Below, piece after piece: positions 1-9,379 of a DNA stretch of 16,831 nt (position 1 is its first letter; each line of letters opens with the position of its first letter). The position numbers were made by a program, and so were the translations under genes. Origin of the DNA: Funneliformis mosseae (Eukaryota > Glomeromycota > Glomeromycetes > Glomerales > Glomeraceae). The notes under the pieces are model-generated. The model was not told the origin of the DNA. It saw only the letters and a list, made by a program, of their open reading frames with translations, and did not search any database. The DNA is taken from NCBI GenBank assembly GCA_910592005.1, contig CAJVPP010001997.1:1-16831 (forward strand), in the 5' to 3' direction.

Positions 1-1080
1 TGTGATATTGTCTTGTATTTAATTCGACGGATTGAATTAAAAGTTTATCGTTTAAGTTTACAGATACCAAGCCAACAGCATAATATTATAATTTCGCTAA
101 CTTTTAATATAAATTAACCATATTTAGTTGATAGAATAAAGCTGCAAAATTGATTTATAAAGCAATACTTAATTTTGATGTATAATTTGATTTCCTTTTA
201 TGACTGCACTTCTGATGAAAATTAATTTATATGAGTTAATAAAAAAAATAATAAAACATGTTAAGAGAATTTTTTATGGATGTTACATCCATCCTTTTCC
301 CTATGATATAACATTAAAAGATTTTTTTGTAAAGCTTATAAGCAAAGAATTATCTCCCGAAGTTATATTGCTGTAACAACTTCTAAAATAGTAGAATGTG
401 CTAAGCTGAGCAAAACACTAGTATCAGTTACAACTCAGGTTAACCTTAATTGTAGTATCATAGAACTATTTGTAGAAGCGCGCTTTTTCATATATTCTGG
501 CACACATTGTCTAAACTTTCAATTAGATAAACTATCAGGTACTGAAGCCATCCAAAACGTTGGTGTGTCGCATTAAAGTATATAAAATAATATAATTATA
601 TAAAGAAAACTTTATGAATAACTTATAGAAATGCATGTTGTTCAATAAATTATAAAACTTATCATAAATATTTTTTTTTTAAATCCAATCCTTGTGCATA
701 AAATAAATGAAATCTCTTTTAACATAACGCCAAAGCTAATTAACTTAATACATTATCAAGTATTTAATTTAATCAAGACCTTTCTGCAAATTTTGATCGT
801 TAATTTGTAAAATAATTAGGTGGTGCATATTTGTAGTATCGCGTGTTATTAGATGATGTGATGCCAGAGATATTATTAATTATATCTTGAATATGTTATT
901 CACATTGTGCATCAAAATCAAATTTTTTTTTATGAAATTTATTTTTGATTTGCGGGAATAACACCAAATTAATGATCTTTAGACGAAGAACATTATGTAC
1001 ACGTTTGTAATAAAAATATAAATGGTGTTATAGGAATGTTTCACTTTCTTTAGAAACGGCGTCTAAATGTGAATCATCAA
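1..1080. other. AT-rich intergenic DNA
   Basis: I see no open frame, RNA gene or transposon domain that I can support here. The stretch has many poly-A/T runs and is stop-rich in all frames. The only compact structure is a perfect 17-bp palindrome at 276-292, with 7-bp arms (atggatg / catccat) around a 3-nt loop. It could form a tiny hairpin but has no partner gene. Confidence 0.5.
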
Positions 1081-1084
1081 ATAA

Positions 1085-1601
1085 CTACCCCCTAATCCAG
1101 GTCCAATACTCCCCGAGAAGGCAGATGATGTAAGTAATTATTACTTTCATTTACCTATTGTAATTTTCTTCCGAGCAAATATATTTCCTTAGAAGTTGCG
1201 TCAGGGTACTTTGTACTTATCATTTATTATTAAATTCTTTTTTTGATATGATAAAAATTGTACCTATTTTTATTTTTTTAAAAAATATTTACTAATAATT
1301 ATATTATCGTGTTTATTCGTCAACTCGTTATTGACAAAGAAATAAAAAAAATATATCATGCATTAAAAAAGATAGAAGAAAAAATGTCGCATTTTCTATA
1401 TTAAAAAGGTTGCATAATAAATTGACCCGATCTACGACAACATACCAAAATATGATGATAAAGAAATATGAATTTTTTTTTTTTTGCTTTCTACATAAAG
1501 TTTAAAGATAACCACTTGAACACCCTGAGGTTATGGCAAATTCGGGAACATTCAATTGGTTCAAGACTTGGAACACACTACATTCATTACAGGCACAATA
1601 G
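1085..1601 (+). other. coding-like islands with splice-like edges, unknown gene
   Basis: Three short stretches stand out from the AT-rich background. At 1085-1129 a stop-free run reads LPPNPGPILPEKADD and is followed directly by a consensus donor gtaagt (1130). An acceptor ttccttag ends at 1192, giving a 63-nt intron-like gap, and a 12-nt block (AAG TTG CGT CAG) follows. At 1512-1601 another run of 29 codons reads from PLEHPEVMANSGTFN through a Trp/Phe-rich stretch to a TAG. A run of about 14 codons (IDPIYDNIPKYDDK) lies near 1422-1463. The frames do not join cleanly and I recognise no protein family. They could be exons of a decayed gene continuing into the islands at 1995-3744, or chance. 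A minus-strand or other-frame reading is not excluded. Confidence 0.22.
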
Positions 1602-1994
1602 TAATAAAATGACTATTCTCGGATCTTGCGGATCTATAAGGGCTGTAATATTGAGTTGACATGATGGATCAAATATTTAGTAACCAGTCAATGTTAATTT
1701 ATACCCTAAATTGGAATGCTTGCATCACATACATTTTTGTATTAATATAATCGTTCATTTAATGATATACCAATTTGAAAGCATTTAATAACAAACATAC
1801 TGATAAACTATAGTGAATTTGTTAACCAAAATTTTCAATTCGTTCAACACGTTAATATGTGAATATTCAAACTTCCACAATGCAAAAATACCCATATGAT
1901 TAAGATATCGTATTTGTAATAACCAAATTCGAGTTTATATAATTTGCTCGTAAAAATAAACCTGTGATGAAATCCAACCTGAAACAAATAGTAA

Positions 1995-2149
1995 AAAGAA
2001 GAAGCCGTGTCCAAAATCCATGGTATCAAGGATTGGCTTAGAACCATTGAAGTAAGGGATTTTGAAAAGGTATCATTGGATGCAGAACAGTTATATAAGG
2101 AAGCGATAAAAGTTATAGAAAAGCAGCTGATGAATTTCTTGAATAAATA
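1995..2149 (+). pseudogene. exon-like relic, unknown protein
   Basis: A 51-codon stop-free frame sits in a region where stops normally come every dozen codons or so. It reads KKEEAVSKIHGIKDWLRTIE, then continues with an acidic/basic, helix-like stretch (DFEKVSLDAEQLYKEAIKVIEK) to a TAA at 2147-2149. Composition is richer in G+C than the flanks. The antisense frame is also open but yields a Ser/Phe/Leu-rich shadow typical of the back of a K/E-rich gene, so I favour the + strand. Near the end a neighbouring frame reads AADEFLE before its own stop, which suggests a one-base indel close to 2124. An in-frame TAA lies just upstream (1992-1994) and there is no ATG, so this is an internal or last exon, or a relic. 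Family not recognised. Confidence 0.35.
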
Positions 2150-2344
2150 AACTTACTAAATACGAAGTTAAAAATTACATGTATATATCGATCAATAATT
2201 TTAAAAATGTTAAAACTTCAATAACGAAATAGGCGCCTTTCTATTATAGAAAAAAAATCAATTACCGATGGTTACATAACATATCATTAATTTAGAATTA
2301 TAGATTAAATGTAATAAATGGAAATGTTTATGTTAATATTATAG

Positions 2345-2451
2345 TGCTCACCTATTTTATGATAACCCGGATTCTGAAATTCTGACGGGTCGCAGCTCTA
2401 TTTGTGAAGACATGAAGAAATTTGAAAATGAAGTATTGAAGTTTGCTTATT
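2345..2451 (+). pseudogene. exon-like segment, unknown protein
   Basis: This 107-nt block is bounded by an acceptor-like attatag ending at 2344 and a GT at 2452 (gtaaat). Its single open frame reads AHLFYDNPDSEILTGRSSIC, then EDMKKFENEVLKFAY. G+C is clearly above the flanks. The segment starts with the last base of a codon and ends with the first base of the next. It could be the next exon of the same unrecognised + strand gene as the island at 1995-2149, though I could not confirm phase with any neighbour. The antisense reading is less protein-like. No known motif is visible. Confidence 0.33.
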
Positions 2452-2627
2452 GTAAATTTATAATTCTTATCTCGATCCTTTATATTTTACTTTATTACGG
2501 CTAAATACATTGTTAAGTAATATAAATAATGAATAATGTAATGGATGGGATAAGTTAATTTAATAATAAAACTTGAGAAGAAATATGATGACATTTTGTG
2601 AAATTGCTGTAAATGAGGCGCGTTAAA

Positions 2628-2800
2628 GTCCGGATAAAATATTTTTTCTAGTACAAAAACCGGATATACCAAATCCGGTTGGAATCGAAAGTTCGGGATA
2701 AAAGAAATCAGGTTAGAAATCTGGTTTCAAATGTTTGTTTTGTCAATTTTGAGTTTCGATCCTTATATTTAAATCTGATGAAACCGAAGAAACCAGATAA
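2628..2800. repeat. decayed foldback / MITE-like repeat
   Basis: The stretch contains repeated ccgg(a/t)t words: tccggat near 2630, then aaccggat (2658-2665) and its exact inverse atccggtt (2673-2680) around a 7-nt loop. Further on, atctggttt near 2719 is matched by its exact inverse aaaccagat near 2791. Nested inverted pairs in otherwise AT-rich DNA fit an old foldback or MITE. No transposase is visible. It overlaps the beginning of an 89-codon open frame and may have fed sequence into it. Confidence 0.35.
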
Positions 2801-3048
2801 ATAAATCGTTTCATTTATTTTTTATTATTTTATTTTGTGAATCAAATGCCTACTCCCGACTGTGCAATGTCAATGTAATTAATCTATTTGTTTGGAATGC
2901 ACATAAACGTATTAATTCAAGAGCTCTTCTAATTGCATCACTAGTTAATTCGGGGTTGACGACCCGGCAATCTTTAAACCAAGGAAACAGGTTGGTGAGT
3001 TACTGTTGTCTTTATTCACATAGATTATATAATCATACGATAAGATAA
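2782..3048 (+). other. longest open stretch of first 4 kb; exon-like with gtgagt donor
   Basis: Eighty-eight codons run without a stop, from just after a TGA at 2779-2781 to TAA at 3046-3048, with no in-frame ATG. The core, about 2880-2994, is GC-rich and reads VWNAHKRINSRALLIASLVN then SGLTTRQSLNQGNRL, ending at a consensus donor gtgagt (2995-3000). The opposite strand is also open over about 2850-2995 and reads NLFPWFKDCRVVNPELTSDA onward to a stop. That reading is equally protein-like, so strand is uncertain. I recognise neither product. An ATG-started frame at 2846 (MPTPDCAMSM) stops after ten codons. Confidence 0.28.
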
Positions 3049-3318
3049 AACTTAATAAAAAAAGAAGAAAAAAGAAAATTTAATTAATATTTAATAACTC
3101 CGTTAGGTTGTCATAAGTACCTTAGATTTTGATCATGTGAAGCTGCATCATCTAAAAGGGAAAATTTAGTAATTGATTTTAATATAGGTGCATAAATTAC
3201 CAGAAAAAACGGTGAGACCTAAAAAAAAAGATACTATCTCTAAAATTCGTTTAGTATGTTAATGAGCCACCTCAAAAAATGCATTAAATAAATTGTGTTG
3301 AAATATACTTAATTTTGA

Positions 3319-3744
3319 CTACCAGTTGACTTCCCAGTGAAGAATCAAATACTTTTCAAAGCTGAATGTAAATACATCAAGGATGAAATAGATTATCCGA
3401 TTTTCAATCAAATTCTCAATACCTGCTATGAGAGAAACTTCATCACCTTATTCATAGTTTGATTTATTACGCGCATTAATTACTCTGCAGAGACGTCTAC
3501 GATCTTGGAGATTAAAGTGCAAATGAACTAGTTGCACAGGTATTATTGAAATTTACGTATCTTTGGTTGGATTAACTTCTAATCAATGATATTATAGCGG
3601 AATTCTTGAATTTGTTGAGCTTACATTTGGACGTTCCTCTTTCTGTACAGCTTTGATTATGAGAAATTCCTATAAACAATTTGGAAATGATGACATCGAT
3701 ATCGACAATATTGATATTTCACCAATAGTTTTGGAAAAGAGCTA
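3319..3744 (+). pseudogene. two-exon relic of unrecognised gene
   Basis: The frame starting at 3319 runs 47 codons (LPVDFPVKNQILFKAECKYI, then KDEIDYPIFNQILNTCYERN) to a TGA (3460-3462). It continues in the same frame for about 23 codons (through SAETSTILEIKVQMN) to a TAG, then reaches cacag|gtatta. A 59-nt intron with ctaat branch-like and attatag acceptor sequences would end at about 3599. Joining across it keeps the frame into GILEFVELTFGRSSFC, then a DDIDIDNIDISP stretch, and a TAA at 3742-3744. The matching phase supports a real ancestral gene on + with two later stops. The antisense frame across 3319-3540 is also open with one stop, so the strand call is not certain. The product is unknown to me. 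Confidence 0.35.
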
Positions 3745-4012
3745 AAGTATTTTCAAATAGGTGTCGGAGAGGGTATAATTAGTATAAATGTAATGTTTAA
3801 ATAAAAAAACTCATAACAACATTCAAATAAAGAAATTTTTCGGATAAAAAATATTAATTACTCTTACATTTTATGTTGTAACTGCGACGCGACCACGTTT
3901 AATAGGTAAAGATAGAATAATTTCATCGACTAAGGTGGAACTTTCAAAATATTAGAGATTACTGCACCAAAGTCTTGCGTTTTATGTTAAAACATGTTGT
4001 GATAAGTGAACG

Positions 4013-4071
4013 AAAAGACTATTACTTCTTTTATACTTCCAATAAGTGTACTATAATAAGTAAAGTCTTTT
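4013..4071. repeat. small inverted repeat, 14-15 bp arms
   Basis: aaaagactattactt (4013-4027) is matched by the inverse of aagtaaagtctttt (4058-4071), with one extra base in the first arm. About 30 nt lie between. The size fits a solo hairpin or a very short MITE remnant; no target-site duplication is obvious. Confidence 0.35.
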
Positions 4072-4274
4072 CACCAGATACTGCTATTGTTTAGTTGGTG
4101 GTGACTTTTATTTAGAGAAGACGTGGCATGTTGGACCTTCTGCTTATAAGCACTCCTCTGAAATTCCAAAATTCCAAAATTGAAAAGCCATGTTGAGCTT
4201 ATAGAAAATTTTTGTTGTAAAAAAAAGCGTGGAATAAATAAAAAAAAAAAAATTTTTTATTTTTAGAAATTGGT

Positions 4275-4334
4275 ACAACAAGTATTCGAACCCAAGGCAT
4301 GCTGCACGTTTCACACCATGCCAAACGTTGTTAC
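4275..4334 (-). repeat. tRNA-like nested palindrome
   Basis: On the minus strand this GC-rich block has acaac at the 5' side and gttgt at the 3' side as an outer stem. An exact ggcatg / catgcc pair lies inside. A tggcatggtgtga word resembles a pol III A box, and gggttcgaatac resembles a B box. It is too short (about 57 nt) and its T stem pairs poorly, so it is not a functional tRNA. A decayed tRNA or tRNA-derived SINE head is possible; a chance palindrome is the alternative. Confidence 0.2.
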
Positions 4335-5981
4335 ATAAAAAATCAAATAACTTAAACTAGATTGCATTAATAATTAAAATTCGCCACATTAGTCATGTGA
4401 GGCGCAAGCTTTACTTTTACAAACAATTAAAAAAAATAAGCTAGCAAATAAATTTTTTATTTTTTATCTATATTTATTGTAGGAATTAAAATTTCACGAT
4501 AATTTTTCCTGTATGTTATTTAAACACACGTTCAGTGAATGTTCATTTTTTTTTTTAATAGGGTTGTTGGTAAATGTATTGCGGCCGTTGCCATTATAAT
4601 TTTTCAGTCTACTAATAATACATTCTTTATCTTTGGATAAACAAAATTTTTCTTTTATAATACTTGATAATATTATCCGCATTTCCGTGATGCAGCCCCA
4701 AAATGATTCCAGTTCGTATTTTGGACCGTGAATAATAATTACTGGAAACTATATAAGGTTAAACCTTATAAATTATTCTTAATTGTCAATATAATTGTAC
4801 GACAATTACCTAAAAATCATTAATAAATTATGGAATTATGATTTCATTAATATGTGCCGACAAGACTTCAGTTTAACTATTTACACGAAACGTTTTAGCT
4901 TCTCTTGTCATTTACAACTGTGTTTTAAAAATCGCCGCCTTTATAAAATTTTATGAAATAAATATGTCCGATTAAATATATTAAAATACAAAAAATACCG
5001 TATTTTGCGGATTTAAGAAAAAATATTAATCAGTTATATATTTTAAAATACGAAAGCATTTATATAAACTCTATGTAAGTTATTTAATTTATACCAATTA
5101 CATTTTATATTATAGTATATGAAATTGTTATAAAAAAAAAAAGAAAAAAGCATTACAAAAAAAATTTTGAATTTCAATACCCGTTGATAACTTGACATAA
5201 GCATTTTTTGCTCGTTTTCTTTGATAAAATAAAAAAAAATACGCGTCTTAATATTATTTAAAATAATAAAAACAAGAGAAATCATGTTTAGCTCAAGTAC
5301 GGTTTTTTCGTTGTTTAGGCTGGCTTAATCACTGTAATTACCTTTTGAAATTACTATAACGCGTTTGTTTTGAAATTATTTATGGAAATGTTGTCAATAT
5401 TCTACAATTGGAAATTTTGAAAATATTTAACTTTATTAATACTTTTCTGCTTCTAATACTTGATCTTTAAGTTAACAAAAACTATTAAATTATATTTTAA
5501 ATCATAAAGGGAAGAATATAGATTTATTATCGTAAACGATACGTAAACTAAGAAATTAGTGTGCAACCAATAAAATTTCGGAGATCTATTAGATTCCTCC
5601 AAGAAATTTCATTTATTTAGATTTAAACAAAAAAAAATCATTTGTTATATATCGTACTATTTTATTTAACGACCGCAAGTCTAGTTTCTTGAATTTTAAT
5701 TAATCTATGCACGTGCCTCAAGAAAGGAATTACGTAATTTCGATGTAATGGATTCTGGTGAAATTCGCGATATGTAGTGGTTATAAATGCGTTTACATTA
5801 TTGAAATCTGTCATATTTCAATTCGTAAATTTCGAAAACAAAATGTATATACGACTGCCTTTCGTATGGTTGCAATTTACCTAATTAGGATAATCAATGT
5901 ATAGACTAAACTTTATATGATTCATACATCATTATTAGTTCATTCAAAAATAATCGATGACATAAATATTACTATATATAA
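4335..5981. other. AT-rich intergenic DNA
   Basis: No gene can be supported. The open frames on the minus strand at 4494-4682 and 5043-5285 are Lys/Asn/Phe/Ile-rich translations of low-complexity AT DNA. Small structures include a palindrome at about 4752-4770 (tataaggtt / aaccttata, one-base centre) and an 8-bp gcacgtgc palindrome at about 5709-5716, which contains a CACGTG E-box. Confidence 0.5.
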
Positions 5982-6505
5982 TACCTCTACAAAGATCAAC
6001 GACATGGCGATGATCACACAACAAAAAACATAGCGGACCAACGAAAAGATATTCAAGCTCAAGTAACAGCACAACCACCTGGACAAACCAATATTCCAGG
6101 ACAACCGAATCAACAATTTCCTGTTCAAACATGAATTCAATGCAATTTGGTCAACAGTTTGGCGTTCCAAATACTAATCAAGCTTTAGACGCTAATGCTT
6201 TTGCAGCTTTGCAAGCGCAAGCTATCACGCAACAAGATATTTCACAAATTACGCTAACACAACAACCGTTACAAATGCCTTCAAATTTCATTGGAGTTGC
6301 ATTGCAACAAGTACATCAACCAGCTGCACCCGATTTTTCAGCGCAAGTTCCGATGCCTACTGCGAATCCAGTAACCACTTTATCTAACGACGTTCTGCAA
6401 GCCAATATGCTTGCAGCTGGCGGAGGGAGTGTCCCTTTTAACGCTACTGGTGGAAATTCAAAACCAAGAGGCATTGTACTAAATTCTACAATGGAAATGG
6501 ATTAA
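5982..6505 (+). pseudogene. Gln/Pro-rich protein C-terminal region with one frameshift
   Basis: A 124-residue frame runs from ATG 6131 to TAA 6503-6505. It is rich in Gln (17 of 124), Asn, Ala, Pro and Met, with no membrane segment and low-complexity, disordered character. It starts MNSMQFGQQFGVPNTNQ and ends with a basic KPRG patch and a Met/Asp tail. Directly upstream, a different frame open from 5982 reads IADQRKDIQAQVTAQPPG and then QTNIPGQPNQQFPVQT, stopping at a TGA that overlaps the ATG (aacATGA). The shared Gln/Pro bias means both halves were probably one frame, now split by a one-base indel at about 6129. G+C is well above the flanks. Poly-A-signal-like aataaa lies at 6505 and 6546. 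The upstream part may be a 3' exon whose 5' exons are lost or lie elsewhere. I do not recognise the family. It could be a live short gene starting at 6131, or a sequencing indel. Confidence 0.5.
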
Positions 6506-7389
6506 ATAAATTACATAGCCTTTAACATTTCATAAAGTGAACTTAAATAAAAAAATTTTCTTTTTATTAGATAAACAAGGTCCATTATAAAGATATTGAG
6601 TTTATTCTATGATATGCTTTAACTTCAATTATATTTTTCTGACGCAAATTGAATTTCAAAGTCATCTAGAAAGAATTAATTAAATTTCAATAGTTGAAAA
6701 TAAAAAGAAGAAAAATAATATCATTCATCTGAAATTTTTCATAAAATTTAAAAAAGACTATGTATCTATTAGTCTAATTTATTATACTCTTAGCAACTTG
6801 TAAGGAAGTTGACATAGTCTATGGTAAAATTATTGTTTAACATATAAAGATTATTATTATGCAATGTATTACGTAACTATCTGGTAATAATTATCGCATT
6901 AGACATACACTTTTATGTTGACTTATGAAATCGTTTCGCTTAGGATGATCACGGGATTTTTAAAAACGAACATATTAAATCATATGATCCGTAACATGTA
7001 ATTTAAGCAAAACCTCCCATATATTCCAAGAAAATAACATCGCAGCTATTTTTTGTTTTACTGGCGTGACCTGTCCTAATAACTAAACTTAAAGTTTAAA
7101 TTTAATGTGATAATTTGACGAGATTAAATCAAACCAAACCATTTATTAAAAAAGCAATGCTAATAAACTTGGTTATTTTAAATTATTTAATATTTTCTAA
7201 TCGAAAGAGAATTTTTTTTCAAAAGTATATAAATGTATATAAAATAAAACGTGTAAATTAAAAATAAATTCGGGCTCATTCTGTAAAGTCTAAATTTAAA
7301 GTACATTATCGCCAGTTTTAACATGTTTTTCTATATAAAAATTTGATTTCAATAAAAAAATAATCCGTTAGTATTGATATGGTAGTCAG
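6506..7389. other. AT-rich spacer with nested hairpin
   Basis: No coding region is supported. A nested inverted repeat lies at 6755-6820. The outer 9-bp arms are agactatgt (6755-6763) and acatagtct (6812-6820). The inner 6-bp arms caactt / aagttg (6794-6811) surround a 6-nt loop. The remainder is poly-A/T-rich 3' flank of the converging Q-rich gene and kinase relic. Confidence 0.45.
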
Positions 7390-8174
7390 TCATATGTATA
7401 AATAAAGTTCTTTCTTACTAATAACTTGAGAATTGATTTCCGATTCTTCAATATCACGTTTTCTTGAAAAATTCTCAGATGAAATAGATGAATTTATTAG
7501 ACTTGTATGAGTTCCACTTTGATGCAAAGTCTTTGAAGTAACTTGAGTTGTCGAATTTACATTCATTGCAGGTTGGCTATAACATCATTAAAAAATATAA
7601 GAAACTCATCTTTATATTAAAGATTCTTTATTTATAAAACAATTATAATTATAATTTATTACAATATCTGGAAATATCAAATTCCAATTCTTTAGAAATA
7701 TATTCTAATGAATTAAAATTCAAAAATAAACAAATTATTAGTTAAACTTAATTGACATGAACTGTATTTCATAAAGTTTTTACATATTAGCGTAGTATTC
7801 GTCTTGATACTGAATATTAGATGAATGATTATATGACTGTAGATTAGAATGATTACTTGCTGAAGACGAACTATATATTTTTATTGCAAATATACTGTAT
7901 AAATTAATTCAATTTAAAATAAATAGACATAATATTGATAATTAAAAGTTATGATACCTTTGATAATTTATATCATATTAATGCTCCTTCGAAATATATC
8001 CTAGCATAAAAATAGAAAATTATTATGGACAGATAAATTAATAATTGATAAACCCAACTATCTTTTATTAACAATTTACTATCTTATAATTTATACCTTG
8101 CTTCATATTATGTGATTTAATAAGTGAATTTATAGAAGTCCTAGAAAATGCTCTACTTGTATAGATTGATTTTA
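7390..8174 (-). other. 3' tail exons of the kinase relic
   Basis: After the kinase domain a frame gives SRTSINSLIKSHNMKQ up to a gtataa donor. Small exons follow at 7958-8000 (GYISKEH, stop, YDINYQ), 7784-7870 (SSSSASNHSNLQSYNHSSN) and 7390-7576 (PAMNVNSTTQVTSKTLHQ, then SSISSENFSRKRDIEE). The last three junctions keep phase exactly: AG+T, and AT+C giving Ile. That strongly supports the introns at 8001-8096 (96 nt), 7871-7957 (87 nt) and 7577-7783 (207 nt). The tail is Ser/Asn/Thr-rich and probably disordered, as is usual in this fungal family. Confidence 0.75.
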
Positions 8175-8329
8175 GATGCTTTTCAGTAAATCAGGACCAA
8201 GTTTCTTTAATTCAATTAATGCCAATCGTTTATTTTCAGCTTGATTAAATTGCTCATTATTTTTTTTTCCGCGATACCAACCGCCAATAATTCTACGGAT
8301 TTTTTTTATAGGAGGTCTTTTTAAATGAT

Positions 8330-9262
8330 CAGGATCCCAAATCTTTTCATTAAATTAGCATAACAATCGGGAGTATCTTCTGTAATTTCAGGTCGTTTTC
8401 CATCAATAATTTCATAAATAAGTTTGTGATCATGTTCAACATTAGCAAAAGACTTGCAACCTGTTGTAAATTCCCACATAACCATACCAATACTATAAAT
8501 ATCGGATTCTTTTGAATATGAAGAACCATGAAATATTTCTGGTGCTATATAAGGAATAACTCCATATATTTCATTATTTATTGAAGTATTATTTGCAGGC
8601 CGTTATAATCCAAAGTCGCCAATTTGCCATTGATAAATTCTTTCATTACCTTTAACAAATAACATGTTTCCGATGTGCATATCTCGATGTATGAGATTTT
8701 TATTATGAATAGTTTCAAGTCTAACATTAAAAAATAAATTAGTAAGATAAATTATAGATAAAATATACCAATATAAATAAAATATAATACAAATACCATC
8801 TAAAATTTGCCATAATATTCCTAATTTTTTTTAATTCCATGTTAATTCAGCAAAATTTTTTGTAAATAATCATGTAAATCACCTCCTGATGCATAATCCA
8901 TTAATAACATAAAATCGTTTGTTTTAGGATCTTTTGTAACACCATAACACGATTAACACACGATTAACTCTTTGATCAGAAAAACAAAGATGATTTAATA
9001 TCATTTAGATTATTTTAGATTATTAAATAAAATTACATTTCAGATATAGAATATTTGAATTATTACCTCATTTAAGAAAGATTTGCTAATATTCTTTAAA
9101 TTTAAAAACCTTTTTATAGCAACGGTTTTAACTTTTCTTATGGACTATGAAACATTCGTATTATTATGAAATTTAGGTAATTTACCTAAATAATTTGCTT
9201 TATAAATAATGCCAAATCCCCCTTATACTATTTCTTCTAAATTTTTAAGTTGAAAAATGAAA
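8330..9262 (-). other. catalytic domain of the kinase relic
   Basis: The domain opens with NLKNLEEIV, a TAA, then GGFGIIYKA (nucleotide-binding loop) and TVAIKRF, whose Lys is the expected ATP anchor. After an intron come VTKDPKTNDFMLLMDYASGG and a hinge-like GGDLHDYLQ. A 76-nt intron (8721-8796) splits the block before the catalytic loop HRDMHIGN. DFGL is followed at once by a TAA, then GVIPYIAPEIFHGSSYSKES and SIGMVMWEFTTG. The C-lobe end WDPDHLKRPPIKKIRRI is in another frame. The intron that should separate SFLNE from the next exon has a good donor (gtaata, 9066-9061) but no AG at the expected acceptor. All catalytic residues survive although the frame is destroyed, which suggests decay after duplication of an active gene. 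Confidence 0.85.
8947..8968. repeat. perfect 11-bp tandem duplication
   Basis: acacgattaac occurs twice head to tail (8947-8957 and 8958-8968) inside the kinase relic, between the DQRVNR and CYGVT parts. Being 11 nt, it shifts the frame and adds one more lesion. Identical copies suggest a recent slippage event. Confidence 0.85.
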
Positions 9263-9379
9263 TACATTTAATTTCTGAACATGATAAAATTATTTCTGTA
9301 AAAGCTTTATATACATATTTTGGTTCAAGCTTTTTCACAGTAATTTTCATGTTATCAACAGCCTGAATATTTTTAAATT

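Noticed and set aside
1844..2047. 67-residue minus-strand ORF
   Set aside because: Ser/Leu/Phe-rich antisense shadow partly opposite the + strand island at 1995-2149.
3874..3951. Minus-strand tail reading LVDEIILSLPIKRGRVAVTT
   Set aside because: It looks like a plausible protein C-terminus, but only 26 codons are open, a frame change is needed to extend it, and the + strand is open too.
5043..5285. 80-residue minus-strand ORF
   Set aside because: Phe/Asn/Lys/Tyr-rich translation of low-complexity AT DNA with no motif or GC rise.
5940..6170. 76- and 62-residue minus-strand ORFs
   Set aside because: Val/Leu/Cys-rich shadows of the Gln-rich + strand frame (Gln codons read back as Leu/Val/Cys).
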